DNA from: Pseudomonadales bacterium
Lineage (GTDB): Bacteria > Pseudomonadota > Gammaproteobacteria > Pseudomonadales > Halieaceae
Direction of reading: 5' to 3'
Assembly (NCBI GenBank): GCA_024234815.1
Contig: JACKNO010000006.1
Location: 1-64,000 of the forward strand
DNA length: 64,000 nt
Positions 7,469 through 16,433 of this stretch are shown piece by piece. The notes under the pieces were generated by a model, which saw only the letters and a program-made list of their open reading frames with translations, searched no databases and was not told the origin of the DNA. The translations under genes were made by a program, and so were the position numbers. Positions within the stretch are counted from its first letter, which is position 1. Each line of letters opens with the position of its first letter.

Positions 7469-8451
7469 TAGGACCTCCCAGCCTGATAGTGACCAGCAGG
7501 GGAAGAATGTGCTGAAACCGCTATATATTTTGAGTGATGCAAGGCCTCACATGAGTCCCACCGATACGCTACCAAAGACCCTCCTTTAGCGACTGAGTAG
7601 TCGAGGCAGGCCACATTATCAGCAAGTGGTTCTGGTTTTCCTTTCCACCAATAGTGTCCAAAAAACACTGGCTTCTTGCTGGGGCAGTATCCTGGCAAAA
7701 CGTCGGCAGCAAGCGTCTCAGTAGGAAGACGCAAAGACATGCTTGGGGGCAGCGCAACTTCTTGTACATTCACTTCCCCGTTTATCCACCAGCGCGTTCG
7801 CACTTCTGATCGTGGATTTCCATCTTTGTCGAAGTATTTATCCTTAATCGGAATCTCGAGTCCCTTCAATAGTACCTCGACGGAGGCATAGACTGGACTG
7901 CCTTTACGAGACGCTTCCAGGATTAGTTGGTCGGTTAACGTATTTCCATGGCCAAGGCGAGGCTTCAAAGTATCTATATGATCCTGGTGCCAACAAGCAT
8001 GGATTAGGCGAGGGCCTTTCGGGATATCAATCCACAGGGGAAGTCGCTTGAACCACTCAATAACTTTACCAAGCTCTTCCGGCCGATTCAGATACTCCGC
8101 GAGAAAAGACAGATGTTGATTGGTATTCTTGTTATCTCTCGGCCTGAGCCAGCACCCTGGATTCTCCGGATCCAAGGTATGAAACAATATGGCATTGAAT
8201 TCATGGTTACCCATGATTGCGCGCGCACTTGCTCGCTCAACCATTGGCATTACCGTTTGCATAACGAGTCGTTGTTGTGGGCCGCGATCGATGAAATCGC
8301 CAAGAAATAGCGCCTGCCGACCTTGTGGGTGGATGTAGCTTATCCCGTCATGGAAATAGCCAAGACTCTCCAACAGGGCAATGAGTTCAGCACCGTGCCC
8401 ATGAATATCACCGATAATGTCGTAACCATCAGTAGAACATTTTTCCACCAC
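7468..8451 (-). CDS. PPP-family metallophosphatase (serine/threonine phosphatase-like)
   Basis: The 327-residue protein shows the metal-binding motifs of the PPP/calcineurin-like family in order: GDIHGH at residues 14-19, GDFIDRG at 51-57 and GNHE at 81-84, followed by candidate metal-ligand histidines in the middle (LIHACWHQDHID) and later (FFGHYWW). Such enzymes hydrolyse phosphoserine/threonine, phosphotyrosine or small phosphate esters with a two-metal centre. No signal peptide is seen, so it is cytosolic. The C-terminal tail after about residue 290 is low in conservation. Its stop overlaps the next small gene. A kinase partner is not present nearby. Confidence 0.8.
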   Translation of the reverse strand: MVEKCSTDGYDIIGDIHGHGAELIALLESLGYFHDGISYIHPQGRQALFLGDFIDRGPQQRLVMQTVMPMVERASARAIMGNHEFNAILFHTLDPENPGCWLRPRDNKNTNQHLSFLAEYLNRPEELGKVIEWFKRLPLWIDIPKGPRLIHACWHQDHIDTLKPRLGHGNTLTDQLILEASRKGSPVYASVEVLLKGLEIPIKDKYFDKDGNPRSEVRTRWWINGEVNVQEVALPPSMSLRLPTETLAADVLPGYCPSKKPVFFGHYWWKGKPEPLADNVACLDYSVAKGGSLVAYRWDSCEALHHSKYIAVSAHSSPAGHYQAGRS

Positions 8452-8928
8452 TCGTATTCACCCTTCCTTTATCAGCCGAATCAACCTCTGACAGCGTTGA
8501 CGTCAAAAAACATAGTAGCCTACACATGCATCTCATCTAGTCTGGCAACTATCTGTTCGGTGAGCTTAATACGGTCGGAACAAACTTTCCCTGAGAAACT
8601 GACCAATTCCTGAAAATTCTTGCTTCAACGAACAGCCCATTCACCGGGTGAATCCCCTCCCAGTTCAGCTAATCACAGTTTGCTCGGAAATCCTTCCCGG
8701 AGAATATACATATTTTTTAACTGCTTCACTCAGCTTCGGTGTCCCACCCACGAACAAACACGCCTGATTAGGCTACAGGTGTCTTCTATGACATTTGTCT
8801 ACACCAAAACCATGCAATAGACTCACCACATGACACCGAAGATCACAATTTAGTCTGACACTGCATTTCCTTGGCGATTACCGTGCGCACACGATGCTCA
8901 CGACCAACACACGTCAGGAGAAATGCAC
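8452..8928. other. Intergenic between divergent genes
   Basis: Nearly 480 bases separate the phosphatase (minus) from the next plus-strand pair, so promoters for both should lie here. One palindrome, ATTCACCGGGTGAAT at 8639-8653, is visible and could be an operator. No convincing coding frame was found. Confidence 0.35.
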
Positions 8929-9345
8929 ATGAACAAGTTCCGCCTTCAAGACCACTTTCGGGCCTCACCCCGGTTCAGTAACAAGCTCCCCGCCATTTAC
9001 CTCGACAGCCTCCACGACAAGGAATATCCACATCACATCGAGGTATACCTGGTTAATAACACCTCAGATACCCTTGACTTCGTTGCCAGCACTCAACCAC
9101 TTCTTTTCATAACTACACTGGCTGACGCGAATATACAGAATGACATCCTCTACTTCGAAAAGATCCTTCCCGGAGAGGCCGTGAAGGTCGCTGAGTTCGA
9201 CGAAGTTTTTGACAGTGACTTCCTCCATAAACTCGAGCTTTTCTGGCAGCATAAGAAAGGCCCGGTTAAACATGCAAAAATCATTTCTAAAGGCATTGGC
9301 AAAATCCGTTACAAAGTTCTGGAGTGGCTTGAAGATGCAGAATGA
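8929..9345 (+). CDS. Hypothetical protein, first gene of an overlapping pair
   Basis: The 138-residue product has no recognised domain. ATG 8929 is chosen over the ATG six bases earlier because AGGAG at 8916-8920 is eight bases from 8929. The sequence contains beta-like stretches (HIEVYLVNNTSDTLDFVAS) followed by an acidic segment and a basic C-terminal part (GKIRYKVLEWLEDAE). No signal peptide or membrane segment is visible. The next gene starts inside its last four codons, so the two are likely co-translated and may act together. Confidence 0.55.
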   Translation: MNKFRLQDHFRASPRFSNKLPAIYLDSLHDKEYPHHIEVYLVNNTSDTLDFVASTQPLLFITTLADANIQNDILYFEKILPGEAVKVAEFDEVFDSDFLHKLELFWQHKKGPVKHAKIISKGIGKIRYKVLEWLEDAE

Positions 9346-9871
9346 TTATCAGCTAACCTCAATGTGCCCCCTGTTTCTCTTCGATGTTAGTGCGAGACAG
9401 GGGCAGCTCTATAATCCAGGCAACGGTCTCATAATGCTTGAGTTTCCTCGGCAGAGTTCTAGAAGCGACAGCTACCCCCTACACGAAGCCTCAGAGTTGA
9501 GCCCTGACTTTGCGAGCTATCTTCACTACCTTGTGACGGAGCATATTCTGTTCGATAGCCCACGCAACAATGAACTAGCCTATGTGGAGACCAACGAGTC
9601 TCAGTATACGAAATCCATTGACGGCCCAGATGATGAATCATTCAGCGACTTTGGCACCATCTGGCTTCGGGCACCGTTGAGTTTTCCCGGACTTCCGTCC
9701 TATTACGATACTATCGGATTTAGCTTCCTGGATGAGTCTCTCTACACCCCGCTGTATTGCGACGTAGTCGAAACTAAACTAGCACTCGACCATCTCGCGA
9801 GGCCTCGTAACACTAACCCCTCTGCCCAATTCGCCCCAGCCAATAGCTCGGGGGCACCCAAGTATAATTAG
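9335..9871 (+). CDS. Hypothetical protein, second gene of an overlapping pair
   Basis: The start is placed at ATG 9335, overlapping the upstream gene by 11 bases, with GGAG at 9321-9324 as ribosome binding site; the frame is open further upstream but only as the shadow of the first gene. The 178-residue product is rich in Ser, Pro, Tyr and Phe and lacks transmembrane segments or catalytic motifs that I can name. It was probably acquired with its partner. The function is unknown. Confidence 0.5.
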   Translation: MQNDYQLTSMCPLFLFDVSARQGQLYNPGNGLIMLEFPRQSSRSDSYPLHEASELSPDFASYLHYLVTEHILFDSPRNNELAYVETNESQYTKSIDGPDDESFSDFGTIWLRAPLSFPGLPSYYDTIGFSFLDESLYTPLYCDVVETKLALDHLARPRNTNPSAQFAPANSSGAPKYN

Positions 9872-10032
9872 TTGGATTGACTAAGGAACTTCGCCTTAAG
9901 CTCCTTACGTCGGGCAACGAAGGTACTGGAGATATACCTGTCGAAAGTCATGTCCAGAACCAAGTACTAGATCTCAACGGCATATAAACAACTGTATTGT
10001 TAGTTGTTCCAGTATAGAATCATGGTTTGCCT

Positions 10033-10908
10033 TCAACCTCCGTTGCTTTCGTTCAACCATCTCAAGTACCTTTGTGAATCCGCCTCTCCATACCACCTAC
10101 TGCCTCTATCCATACGCTTTTCTAGCTTGTGCGTGTAGTGATGTCTGAGTAATGAAAATTCATCTCTGGCGTATTGTTTCGCGAAGGACAGAAGAGGCAA
10201 TGTATGCTTTCGAGAAGCTTCTTTTGGACCGCCCACAATCAGTTTCTGCTTGGCTGCATCGACATCCTCGGAAAAATCGTAGGTCGAAACTCTCTCTAGC
10301 AGTTCAGCGAACCTTGTTCGATTAATTTCAAGTATTTCACTTTTTGAAATTGCACTAACGTCAGATTCACCAAGGAAAACAGTCGATGAATATTTTGAAA
10401 ATGGCTCTTGTTTGTTGTGGCTTGTTCTGAGATCAGTACCAGTCTTCTGCTCTTTTTTTTCTATCAAGCAAACAATCTGTGATTCAATGACATGAGTCGC
10501 TAGATCATTCGCTGAAAATGGCCGGCGGGACATTATGTACAACTCTTCAAAGTCATTGTACATATCGATTAACTCATAAGTGTGTTCGATTCTATGTATT
10601 GCTTTATCCCTATGTTTTAGTGCCATGCAACTCCTGGAGCGAAAATATATGTTATCTATCGTACGATACTTGAGTCCAAGCCCATCTGTTATTCCCCGAA
10701 ATCGCTCCTTGATGCAGTCTGTGCTACCGGTGTTGGAGACACCAAAAAATCCAGTTCCTGTCCCGTGTTCTAGTCGAATGGGACTATTTTGGTAGTCAAC
10801 TCCGACACATTCAAAAAGTTCCTGAAGATACCTAGCCATTACATAAGCCTGAGAGACTGATCTAACTATTGAAGTTGATAGCTTTGATATTGGTTCGGGT
10901 ACTGGCAT
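10033..10908 (-). CDS. Hypothetical protein (291 aa), last gene of the DUF2779 cluster
   Basis: The start ATG 10908 has AAGGAG nine bases upstream. The product is soluble, rich in charged residues, and begins with a helical region (SIVRSVSQAYVMARYLQEL). A Gly/Thr-rich stretch HGTGTGFFGVSNTGS lies near residues 48-62 but does not fit a Walker A motif. The C-terminal third is strongly basic and helical (FSLLRHHYTHKLEKRMDRG), compatible with nucleic-acid binding. It lies downstream of the lipoyl-like and DUF2779 genes on the same strand with a 159-base gap. No family is recognised. Confidence 0.5.
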   Translation of the reverse strand: MPVPEPISKLSTSIVRSVSQAYVMARYLQELFECVGVDYQNSPIRLEHGTGTGFFGVSNTGSTDCIKERFRGITDGLGLKYRTIDNIYFRSRSCMALKHRDKAIHRIEHTYELIDMYNDFEELYIMSRRPFSANDLATHVIESQIVCLIEKKEQKTGTDLRTSHNKQEPFSKYSSTVFLGESDVSAISKSEILEINRTRFAELLERVSTYDFSEDVDAAKQKLIVGGPKEASRKHTLPLLSFAKQYARDEFSLLRHHYTHKLEKRMDRGSRWYGEADSQRYLRWLNESNGG

Positions 10909-11067
10909 TGTAGTGTTCTCCTTGGTTGTAGGAAATGGCCCGAAGTTTTGAACTGCGCATTCATGTTCTACAGTATGTCTGTTTGCTAGTGACTCTAATA
11001 TCTGTTTAGTCCAAATCGATCGCTACTATTTCATCCCATATAGCTCCTATCAGTTGCGGATATACCT

Positions 11068-11958
11068 CTATTGATCAAGTAGTTCGTCAGTCCGAGTTTC
11101 AACGCCCTTCTCCAATTCAATAATTTCGTATATCTCCTTAACTCTTTGATCCCCGAGGTCAGAGTCGTCACTAATAGCCCGCTCATTGTCATATACCCAT
11201 CTGAGCAGATTGGAATAGCGAAATACTTCTGTCGAAGAGGCTCCTTCATACCGAGCATTAGCAAAACGTTGTTCAAGAAAATCATACCTAAGTTGGTCGT
11301 CTTCAAACCATACATCGATTCCATTAGTATTCACTCCTTCAAAAAACATTTGCCTCGAAACTTCCCAGTTCTCTTCAGGGAACCAATCGTCATGCTCATA
11401 ATTGGTCTCATTCAAGAGGTAGCTTTGCAGACTTGATTCAACACATTCTTCGATTGGTGAGTTCACTTCATTCGAATAGTATTCATTATAGAAACCGATC
11501 ATCAATTTGGCGGCGCGCCGCAGAATCTCAGGACTTTCGGCTTTTAGATTACTGGGATACTCGACTAACCTTATATCTTGGTTCGAATCTAGAGCGGCCT
11601 CGTACTCATCAGATCGGCACCCGAACTCCTCTTCGTCAAACAACTCCACCAGGGCAAAAGGCTGACCAGCGGTTACTGTATCGCCCTTTTTCAGATAGAT
11701 TTTTTTAATTACACCAAACATTTCTGCTTGAACAGTTTCATAGCGGAACCTGACAGATTTAGCTCTACTTTGGGTTTTCACTTCGCCCAATTCTGAGTTG
11801 CGCCCCACCGGCTGCCCGGGCTTGGCATCAACTAGTATCACTTTGATTTTAGCTCTGGGCGCATCACTGAACTCTGGCACGAGAACCTTATCGAACCGCT
11901 TTTTCCGAACTACGGTACGCTTTCTATCTTCTTTCGCTTGTTTGGCGCTGGTATTCAT
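11068..11958 (-). CDS. Protein with a biotinyl/lipoyl-like domain, function unknown
   Basis: Of its 296 residues, a central segment near 78-108 (EMFGVIKKIYLKKGDTVT then GQPFALVELFDEE) matches the half-barrel of biotinyl/lipoyl-type domains, as also found in membrane-fusion proteins. No lysine sits in a typical MKM or DKA setting, so it is probably not biotinylated or lipoylated. The N-terminus is very basic (EDRKRTVVRKKRFDK) and not a signal peptide, which argues for a cytosolic, perhaps nucleic-acid-associated, protein. The C-terminal half is acidic and helical. It lies 81 bases downstream of the DUF2779 nuclease gene and is likely in one operon with it. Confidence 0.55.
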   Translation of the reverse strand: MNTSAKQAKEDRKRTVVRKKRFDKVLVPEFSDAPRAKIKVILVDAKPGQPVGRNSELGEVKTQSRAKSVRFRYETVQAEMFGVIKKIYLKKGDTVTAGQPFALVELFDEEEFGCRSDEYEAALDSNQDIRLVEYPSNLKAESPEILRRAAKLMIGFYNEYYSNEVNSPIEECVESSLQSYLLNETNYEHDDWFPEENWEVSRQMFFEGVNTNGIDVWFEDDQLRYDFLEQRFANARYEGASSTEVFRYSNLLRWVYDNERAISDDSDLGDQRVKEIYEIIELEKGVETRTDELLDQ

Positions 11959-12039
11959 GCAAAATTCCCGAAATCAGAAACTAGCAGCAGTTTCTCGTCT
12001 GTTTATTCCATCAGTTGCTATTCTTGTTATTCATACGCC

Positions 12040-14040
12040 TCACGCGGCCTCGGTTGCAATACCATTCTTTATCCATTCCCGCCAGGCTTCGACGATCATC
12101 ACCATTGCTAAAGTATCTAATTCGCAATATTTCAATAACGCAGCATTGAGCTCCGCTCGCTCATAGTCACTCATCTCCACAAATTGCAATAGTCCGTAAG
12201 CGGTTAATGCCATGCCGCCGTTATTGAGTTCATCGACATTTGAAAGCAACTCTGCGTCATGATCTGAAATGCCTTTGAACATCTTGGGTAGCAGCTTGTA
12301 GGGATCAATTAAGTTTCCGGCGGAATCGAATTGTATCCATGTCTGGCACTCAAAGTTGTTACTTGGCTGATCAGCGGTCCCGTATACAGCACCGGCATAC
12401 TTGTTTTGCAGATAGCTTGAACTGGCCAAAATCGCCGGAAGAACCTGCTTAATCGAATTTGAGCCATTGGTCCTGGGGTCGTAGTAGTACGACTTTACCA
12501 GTTCGATAAGATCGACCATGCATCGCGTGCCGATCCACGTCTCTGTGCTACTCGCAGTGGATCTGGTAATCGATTTGATGAAGTCACATAACTCAAGCGC
12601 ATCAGGCTCCGTAGACGCTTTAAGCTGCTGGTGTATCTTGTTCAGATAAGTGTTCTCATGACTTGAGTAGCGAAATATTGTTCCTTCATCTTTTTCGAGT
12701 TGCCTTTTTAACTCTCGAACAAACTCGAAATTTGGAAACTCACCTTGGTTGGTGTTCAAAAACTCACCTGCATGTTCAATCTTTCCATCAGCATGAAGCA
12801 GATGATGGGAAAACTGGAACGCTATACCTTCATAGGGCTTCATACCCTGATAGAACGGGATCGCCATCGCATTGGTCTCAAAATCGATGAAGTGCAGGGG
12901 ATATACCCAACCATTCATCTCCTGCCTGAGGCTCTCCGCATCGAAATAGATGCTCGAGTCATTGTTCTGTGCTTTTTCTACTTGTAGCCATTGTCTTTCC
13001 CTGGGCTGCAACCCGGCATTGAGAGAATCAACTTCGCCAATATCATCTTTTGTTACTTGTGTGAGTTTGATCACACCTTGTTCCAGGCATTTTTGTGCAC
13101 CGCGAAAGTTCCAGATATCCAGCACCGTTGGCTGGTCAAAGTCACCGTCCTGCCAGCGCAACTGCTCTTTCCAGCATTGCTTGACCCCGTTCAGGTAGCC
13201 CTTTTTCTCCAGTTCAGCGGAACAACGAAACTCACAGTCTTTACATTTCCTACCAATAACGGGCGCTATTCGCAGATCTTTTTCGTACAACTCTGCCAAC
13301 GCACCAATGTTCTCAATAAAGGTGTTTTTCGGAAAGCCACTGGTCAACTCAGTGTCGTATATGACCTGAACGGCTTCATCGGTATTGATTTTGACAAGCA
13401 ATTTGTTCTCAAGGTCCTGATGACTTATAGCGTCCGACACTACTACTCGCTTTCTGCCATCGGTATCAGTCTTGATCCGAAATTTCTGGTTAAGGCCGCT
13501 CGTGGCTGCTACCGCATTTTTGTCAACCAACAGAAGGTAGCTGGAAACATCAAACTCTGGAAACGCGTTACTTAGGACATACTTCTGGAAAGCCACATCA
13601 TAGAGATAGGGTCGCCAGTTGGACGCGACTCGCTTGTCGCGTTTCGCCATAAAGTCGCCATCAGTCTCCATAGAGTATGACTTGGCTTTAACCTCAATGA
13701 GTTCGATTCTGTTACGATGCTTTACTAGAATATCGACCCTGATAAAGAGGTTGTGAAAGCGGATAGCTGGCTCATAGATGATAACGCTCTCTTCCTTTAG
13801 CAGTTCCCTGGTCTGCCGTTCAGCCTCATCATAATCGAGTGTTGATACCTCCACTCCACCAGCGTAATAACACTTGGCCAGCTCACCCACCTGATAACCG
13901 CCGTCTGCCAATGCTTGCAAGAATGGATCATCCAGCTTCGTATCCGGGTAAATGTCCTTCTTCCCGGTATAGAAAAGCTTGGTGGGACACTCTGTCGCCA
14001 GCTTAAAGCGAGATTTCGTCAGATATCTTGGAGTAGTCAT
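12040..14040 (-). CDS. DUF2779-family protein: Cas4/RecB-like nuclease fused to DnaQ-like exonuclease domain
   Basis: With ATG 14040 as start the protein has 666 residues; an upstream ATG at 14085 is possible but has a poorer ribosome binding site. The N-terminal half looks like a Cas4/AddB-type nuclease: Cys18 in TECPTKLFY, Asp103 (RVDIL), Glu116-x-Lys118 (IELIEVKAKS) and a cysteine group at 266, 269, 273 and 289 that could hold an iron-sulfur cluster. The C-terminal half is the DUF2779 domain, with HFIDFET (Asp386, Glu388) and a late YCELDT that fit the acidic residues of DnaQ/RNase H-like exonucleases. It lies first in a three-gene minus-strand cluster. A nucleic-acid processing or defence role is inferred; no cas genes or CRISPR are nearby. 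Confidence 0.75.
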   Translation of the reverse strand: MTTPRYLTKSRFKLATECPTKLFYTGKKDIYPDTKLDDPFLQALADGGYQVGELAKCYYAGGVEVSTLDYDEAERQTRELLKEESVIIYEPAIRFHNLFIRVDILVKHRNRIELIEVKAKSYSMETDGDFMAKRDKRVASNWRPYLYDVAFQKYVLSNAFPEFDVSSYLLLVDKNAVAATSGLNQKFRIKTDTDGRKRVVVSDAISHQDLENKLLVKINTDEAVQVIYDTELTSGFPKNTFIENIGALAELYEKDLRIAPVIGRKCKDCEFRCSAELEKKGYLNGVKQCWKEQLRWQDGDFDQPTVLDIWNFRGAQKCLEQGVIKLTQVTKDDIGEVDSLNAGLQPRERQWLQVEKAQNNDSSIYFDAESLRQEMNGWVYPLHFIDFETNAMAIPFYQGMKPYEGIAFQFSHHLLHADGKIEHAGEFLNTNQGEFPNFEFVRELKRQLEKDEGTIFRYSSHENTYLNKIHQQLKASTEPDALELCDFIKSITRSTASSTETWIGTRCMVDLIELVKSYYYDPRTNGSNSIKQVLPAILASSSYLQNKYAGAVYGTADQPSNNFECQTWIQFDSAGNLIDPYKLLPKMFKGISDHDAELLSNVDELNNGGMALTAYGLLQFVEMSDYERAELNAALLKYCELDTLAMVMIVEAWREWIKNGIATEAA

Positions 14041-14328
14041 TGATCCATTTGCCTCTTTTACCGAAATGAACGAAGTTGATCTCATCGGGTGCCAGGGGAG
14101 TTGTTAGGTGTGGCAACCTGCCCCACCCAGCGCTTCCTTACGCCATTGCGAGATTCTTCCACTCGAAGCGAAGTCGAGGGAAGCAGTTTGGTTGGAAAAG
14201 TAGAATTACTTTTCTCGAAACAACCGTCAGCAAGGGCTTCACCGGAAAGTTGGCAGGGGTAAGGCCTTGAATTGGAATATCGTGTTATCTCCCGCCCACC
14301 CATCTCTCAAGCCCCAATTGACACCGAA

Positions 14329-14562
14329 TCAGTCATCGAATAGCCATGTACCCAGTAACCATCCCACTACTATCGCCACAACCACCTGGGGAATGGTTAA
14401 GATCAGCAACGCGTATGCGACCTCGATAGATTGAAAATAGACCCCGCCGATCAGTGCTGCGATACCCGAAACTGCAACCTGGAGAGCACTGTAGAAATAG
14501 TAGATCCCCGCAACGATCAGTCCAACGTAGAACACATGGGGGAGGCTTTCTGTGATCACCAT
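14329..14562 (-). CDS. Small hydrophobic membrane protein (77 aa)
   Basis: The product has two or three closely spaced hydrophobic helices covering nearly all of its length (FYVGLIVAGIYYFYSAL, VAYALLILTIPQVVVAIVVG) and a short acidic C-terminus. ATG 14562 is preceded by GAGG about eight bases upstream. It resembles the many small inner-membrane proteins of unknown function; no family name is offered. It stands alone. Confidence 0.5.
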   Translation of the reverse strand: MVITESLPHVFYVGLIVAGIYYFYSALQVAVSGIAALIGGVYFQSIEVAYALLILTIPQVVVAIVVGWLLGTWLFDD

Positions 14563-14857
14563 ACCTGGTCCTCACTCTAGATTAGAATCGAACTAGCTTG
14601 CGCCATTAGACAAGCAGTGACAGCCGCCACTATGCCCCTTCGTACCACAAGACATCGATCAGTTGGACCATCCTACATCCTTGTTGCGACACAGTGTGAC
14701 GCATTAGAGAAAGCTGATCTATTTTTCATTCCTTTGCGATAGGGAATGTCGCAACAGATTGTTAGTATTGCCGTCCGGTCAATCTCGAGCCGGTTCAACT
14801 TGGTTAACCGACTCTTTAGACGCGTCGGTGCTCTTTCATATCGGAGGCATAAAACGG

Positions 14858-15355
14858 ATGAAGCTTGTTTTTTCACACAGAAAGGAAAGCGGCCCCTGGG
14901 GCTCCAAAATACGAGCCCTGGCGGAAACAGCCAAAGGGCACGGGTGCGCCGTGGATAGTCTCGATTATGAGGGCTTGATGGACCCGGATGAGCGGGTAGC
15001 TCGCCTGGCAAACTACCTGGCGCAAGAGCAGGATGAATTCATACTGGTCGGATCGAGCATGGGTGGCTACGTTTCTCTTGTCACTGCTATGGACCACACC
15101 CCAAAGGCCGTTTTTCTGCTGGCGCCAGCTTTGTATATCCCCAACTATAAACACCAGGCCTATCGGGCGAGCTGCCCGGTGGAAATAGTTCACGGTTGGT
15201 CCGACGATATTATCCCAGTGGAAAACTCTATCGCCTTCGCTAAAGAAAGTGAGTCGACGCTCCACCTTATTGTGGGCGATCACAGATTGAACAGCTCCCT
15301 AGATCAGGTACTGAGGATTTTTGATTCGTTCTTACGCGCTGTGCTCAGCAAATAG
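14858..15355 (+). CDS. Small alpha/beta-hydrolase
   Basis: The 165-residue protein has the nucleophile elbow GSSMGG at residues 65-70 (Ser67), an Asp in HGWSDDIIP and a His in GDHRLNS near the C-terminus, a complete Ser-Asp-His triad in the right order. The short length without a cap domain fits small cytosolic esterase-like hydrolases of the YcfP/RBBP9 type. ATG 14858 is chosen because GGAGG lies ten bases upstream and the fold starts there; the frame is open further upstream without sense. It converges on the WYL-regulator gene. The substrate is unknown. Confidence 0.8.
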   Translation: MKLVFSHRKESGPWGSKIRALAETAKGHGCAVDSLDYEGLMDPDERVARLANYLAQEQDEFILVGSSMGGYVSLVTAMDHTPKAVFLLAPALYIPNYKHQAYRASCPVEIVHGWSDDIIPVENSIAFAKESESTLHLIVGDHRLNSSLDQVLRIFDSFLRAVLSK

Positions 15356-15392
15356 CGGTTGTAGCAGATAGGTCGCGGATGGCACACGCACT

Positions 15393-16433
15393 TCAGCTAG
15401 CAGGCATGTTCTTGTATCGGTCCCACAATACAGCGCTGGAATCGGCCATGAATTGTCGGAGATACGCCGGCTCCGTCACTTCCAACTGAGCCCCCTGTCC
15501 CAATAACCAGGATCGCAGTTCCTGCGTGTCGCGAACCGTGGCCGACACCGTAGCGCTCCTACGGTCCTCCGACCTCTGAACGACCTGATCCTGTGACAAA
15601 GGAGTCCCCTCAATATCAAGCCAAGGTTCCGCGCCATCTGGACGAACGAAAAGCCGGAGCTTTAAAGTCATCGGCTCATAGTTATCGTTGTCCAGGGGAA
15701 CGGAAAAATAGCCCTCCTCAATCAGCTTATCGATATCAAATTCGGCGGGTCTTTTGAAAGAAGTTGTTGTGATTATGGCTGTATTGATTCTGTGCAGCAT
15801 GAATTGCCTATGCTCACGGTACTCCTCTACATAGGCCACAAGGATCGTTTCGAGGCCGCGATCAACCAGCGCAAGGGGATGCAATTGATAAGGTTTCGTC
15901 CGCTCTTTGTAGGTGATTACTAAACACTTTTCGTTGAGTAGAGCGGTCGTGGCAGCGTGGTATATCTGCTCGTCGACATCGGGTTTTAGAAAGCACAAAT
16001 ATCGCGGCACACTTCGCACCTTTTCCTTCCAGCCCCCATACTTTTTGCCGGATGCATTCAGCGTATTTTCTGCTTGCCTGACGTAGGGTCTCATGGCCTC
16101 TGAGACTTCCTCTGGCATCAGCTTTGAGGCGTATTCGCTCGCCATAACCAGGGTTAGAGCTGTGGAAGGCTCCATTTTCGGTCCGATAGTGCTTGCAGTC
16201 TTCCCGTAACAATATCCGAGCCCCTCCCTTCCCTTTCCCGTCGGATCGGTTTGCATAACGCAGAGATAGGCATCATCGAGCAATGTCCGCAAATCTCGCT
16301 GTAGAGTGCGAACACCCACCACATGGCCGTAATTCCTATAAAGCGATTCCCGCAACTGATCCCGTGTCTTGGACTTTGGATATGTGGGCAGTAACGTTGC
16401 CAGGTGCAACAGCCTTAGTTGTGAGTCAGCCAT
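15393..16433 (-). CDS. WYL-domain transcriptional regulator
   Basis: The 346-residue protein has an N-terminal winged helix (residues about 1-70, VGVRTLQRDLRTLLDD), then a WYL ligand-binding domain (about 150-230, with HPLALVDRGLETILVAYVEE and FMLHRINTA) and a C-terminal WCX extension (about 240-340). Such regulators often respond to nucleic-acid or nucleotide ligands and frequently sit in defence islands. Its start overlaps the end of the Sel1-repeat gene by 19 bases, so the two are co-transcribed. It may control that gene or the divergent and convergent neighbours. Confidence 0.85.
   Translation of the reverse strand: MADSQLRLLHLATLLPTYPKSKTRDQLRESLYRNYGHVVGVRTLQRDLRTLLDDAYLCVMQTDPTGKGREGLGYCYGKTASTIGPKMEPSTALTLVMASEYASKLMPEEVSEAMRPYVRQAENTLNASGKKYGGWKEKVRSVPRYLCFLKPDVDEQIYHAATTALLNEKCLVITYKERTKPYQLHPLALVDRGLETILVAYVEEYREHRQFMLHRINTAIITTTSFKRPAEFDIDKLIEEGYFSVPLDNDNYEPMTLKLRLFVRPDGAEPWLDIEGTPLSQDQVVQRSEDRRSATVSATVRDTQELRSWLLGQGAQLEVTEPAYLRQFMADSSAVLWDRYKNMPAS

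Noticed and set aside
8620..8820. 66-codon plus-strand frame upstream of the overlapping pair
   Set aside because: Lacks a ribosome binding site and looks like random sequence.
12040..14040. The DUF2779 protein as a CRISPR Cas4
   Set aside because: It is far longer than Cas4, carries a second nuclease-like domain and has no cas neighbours.
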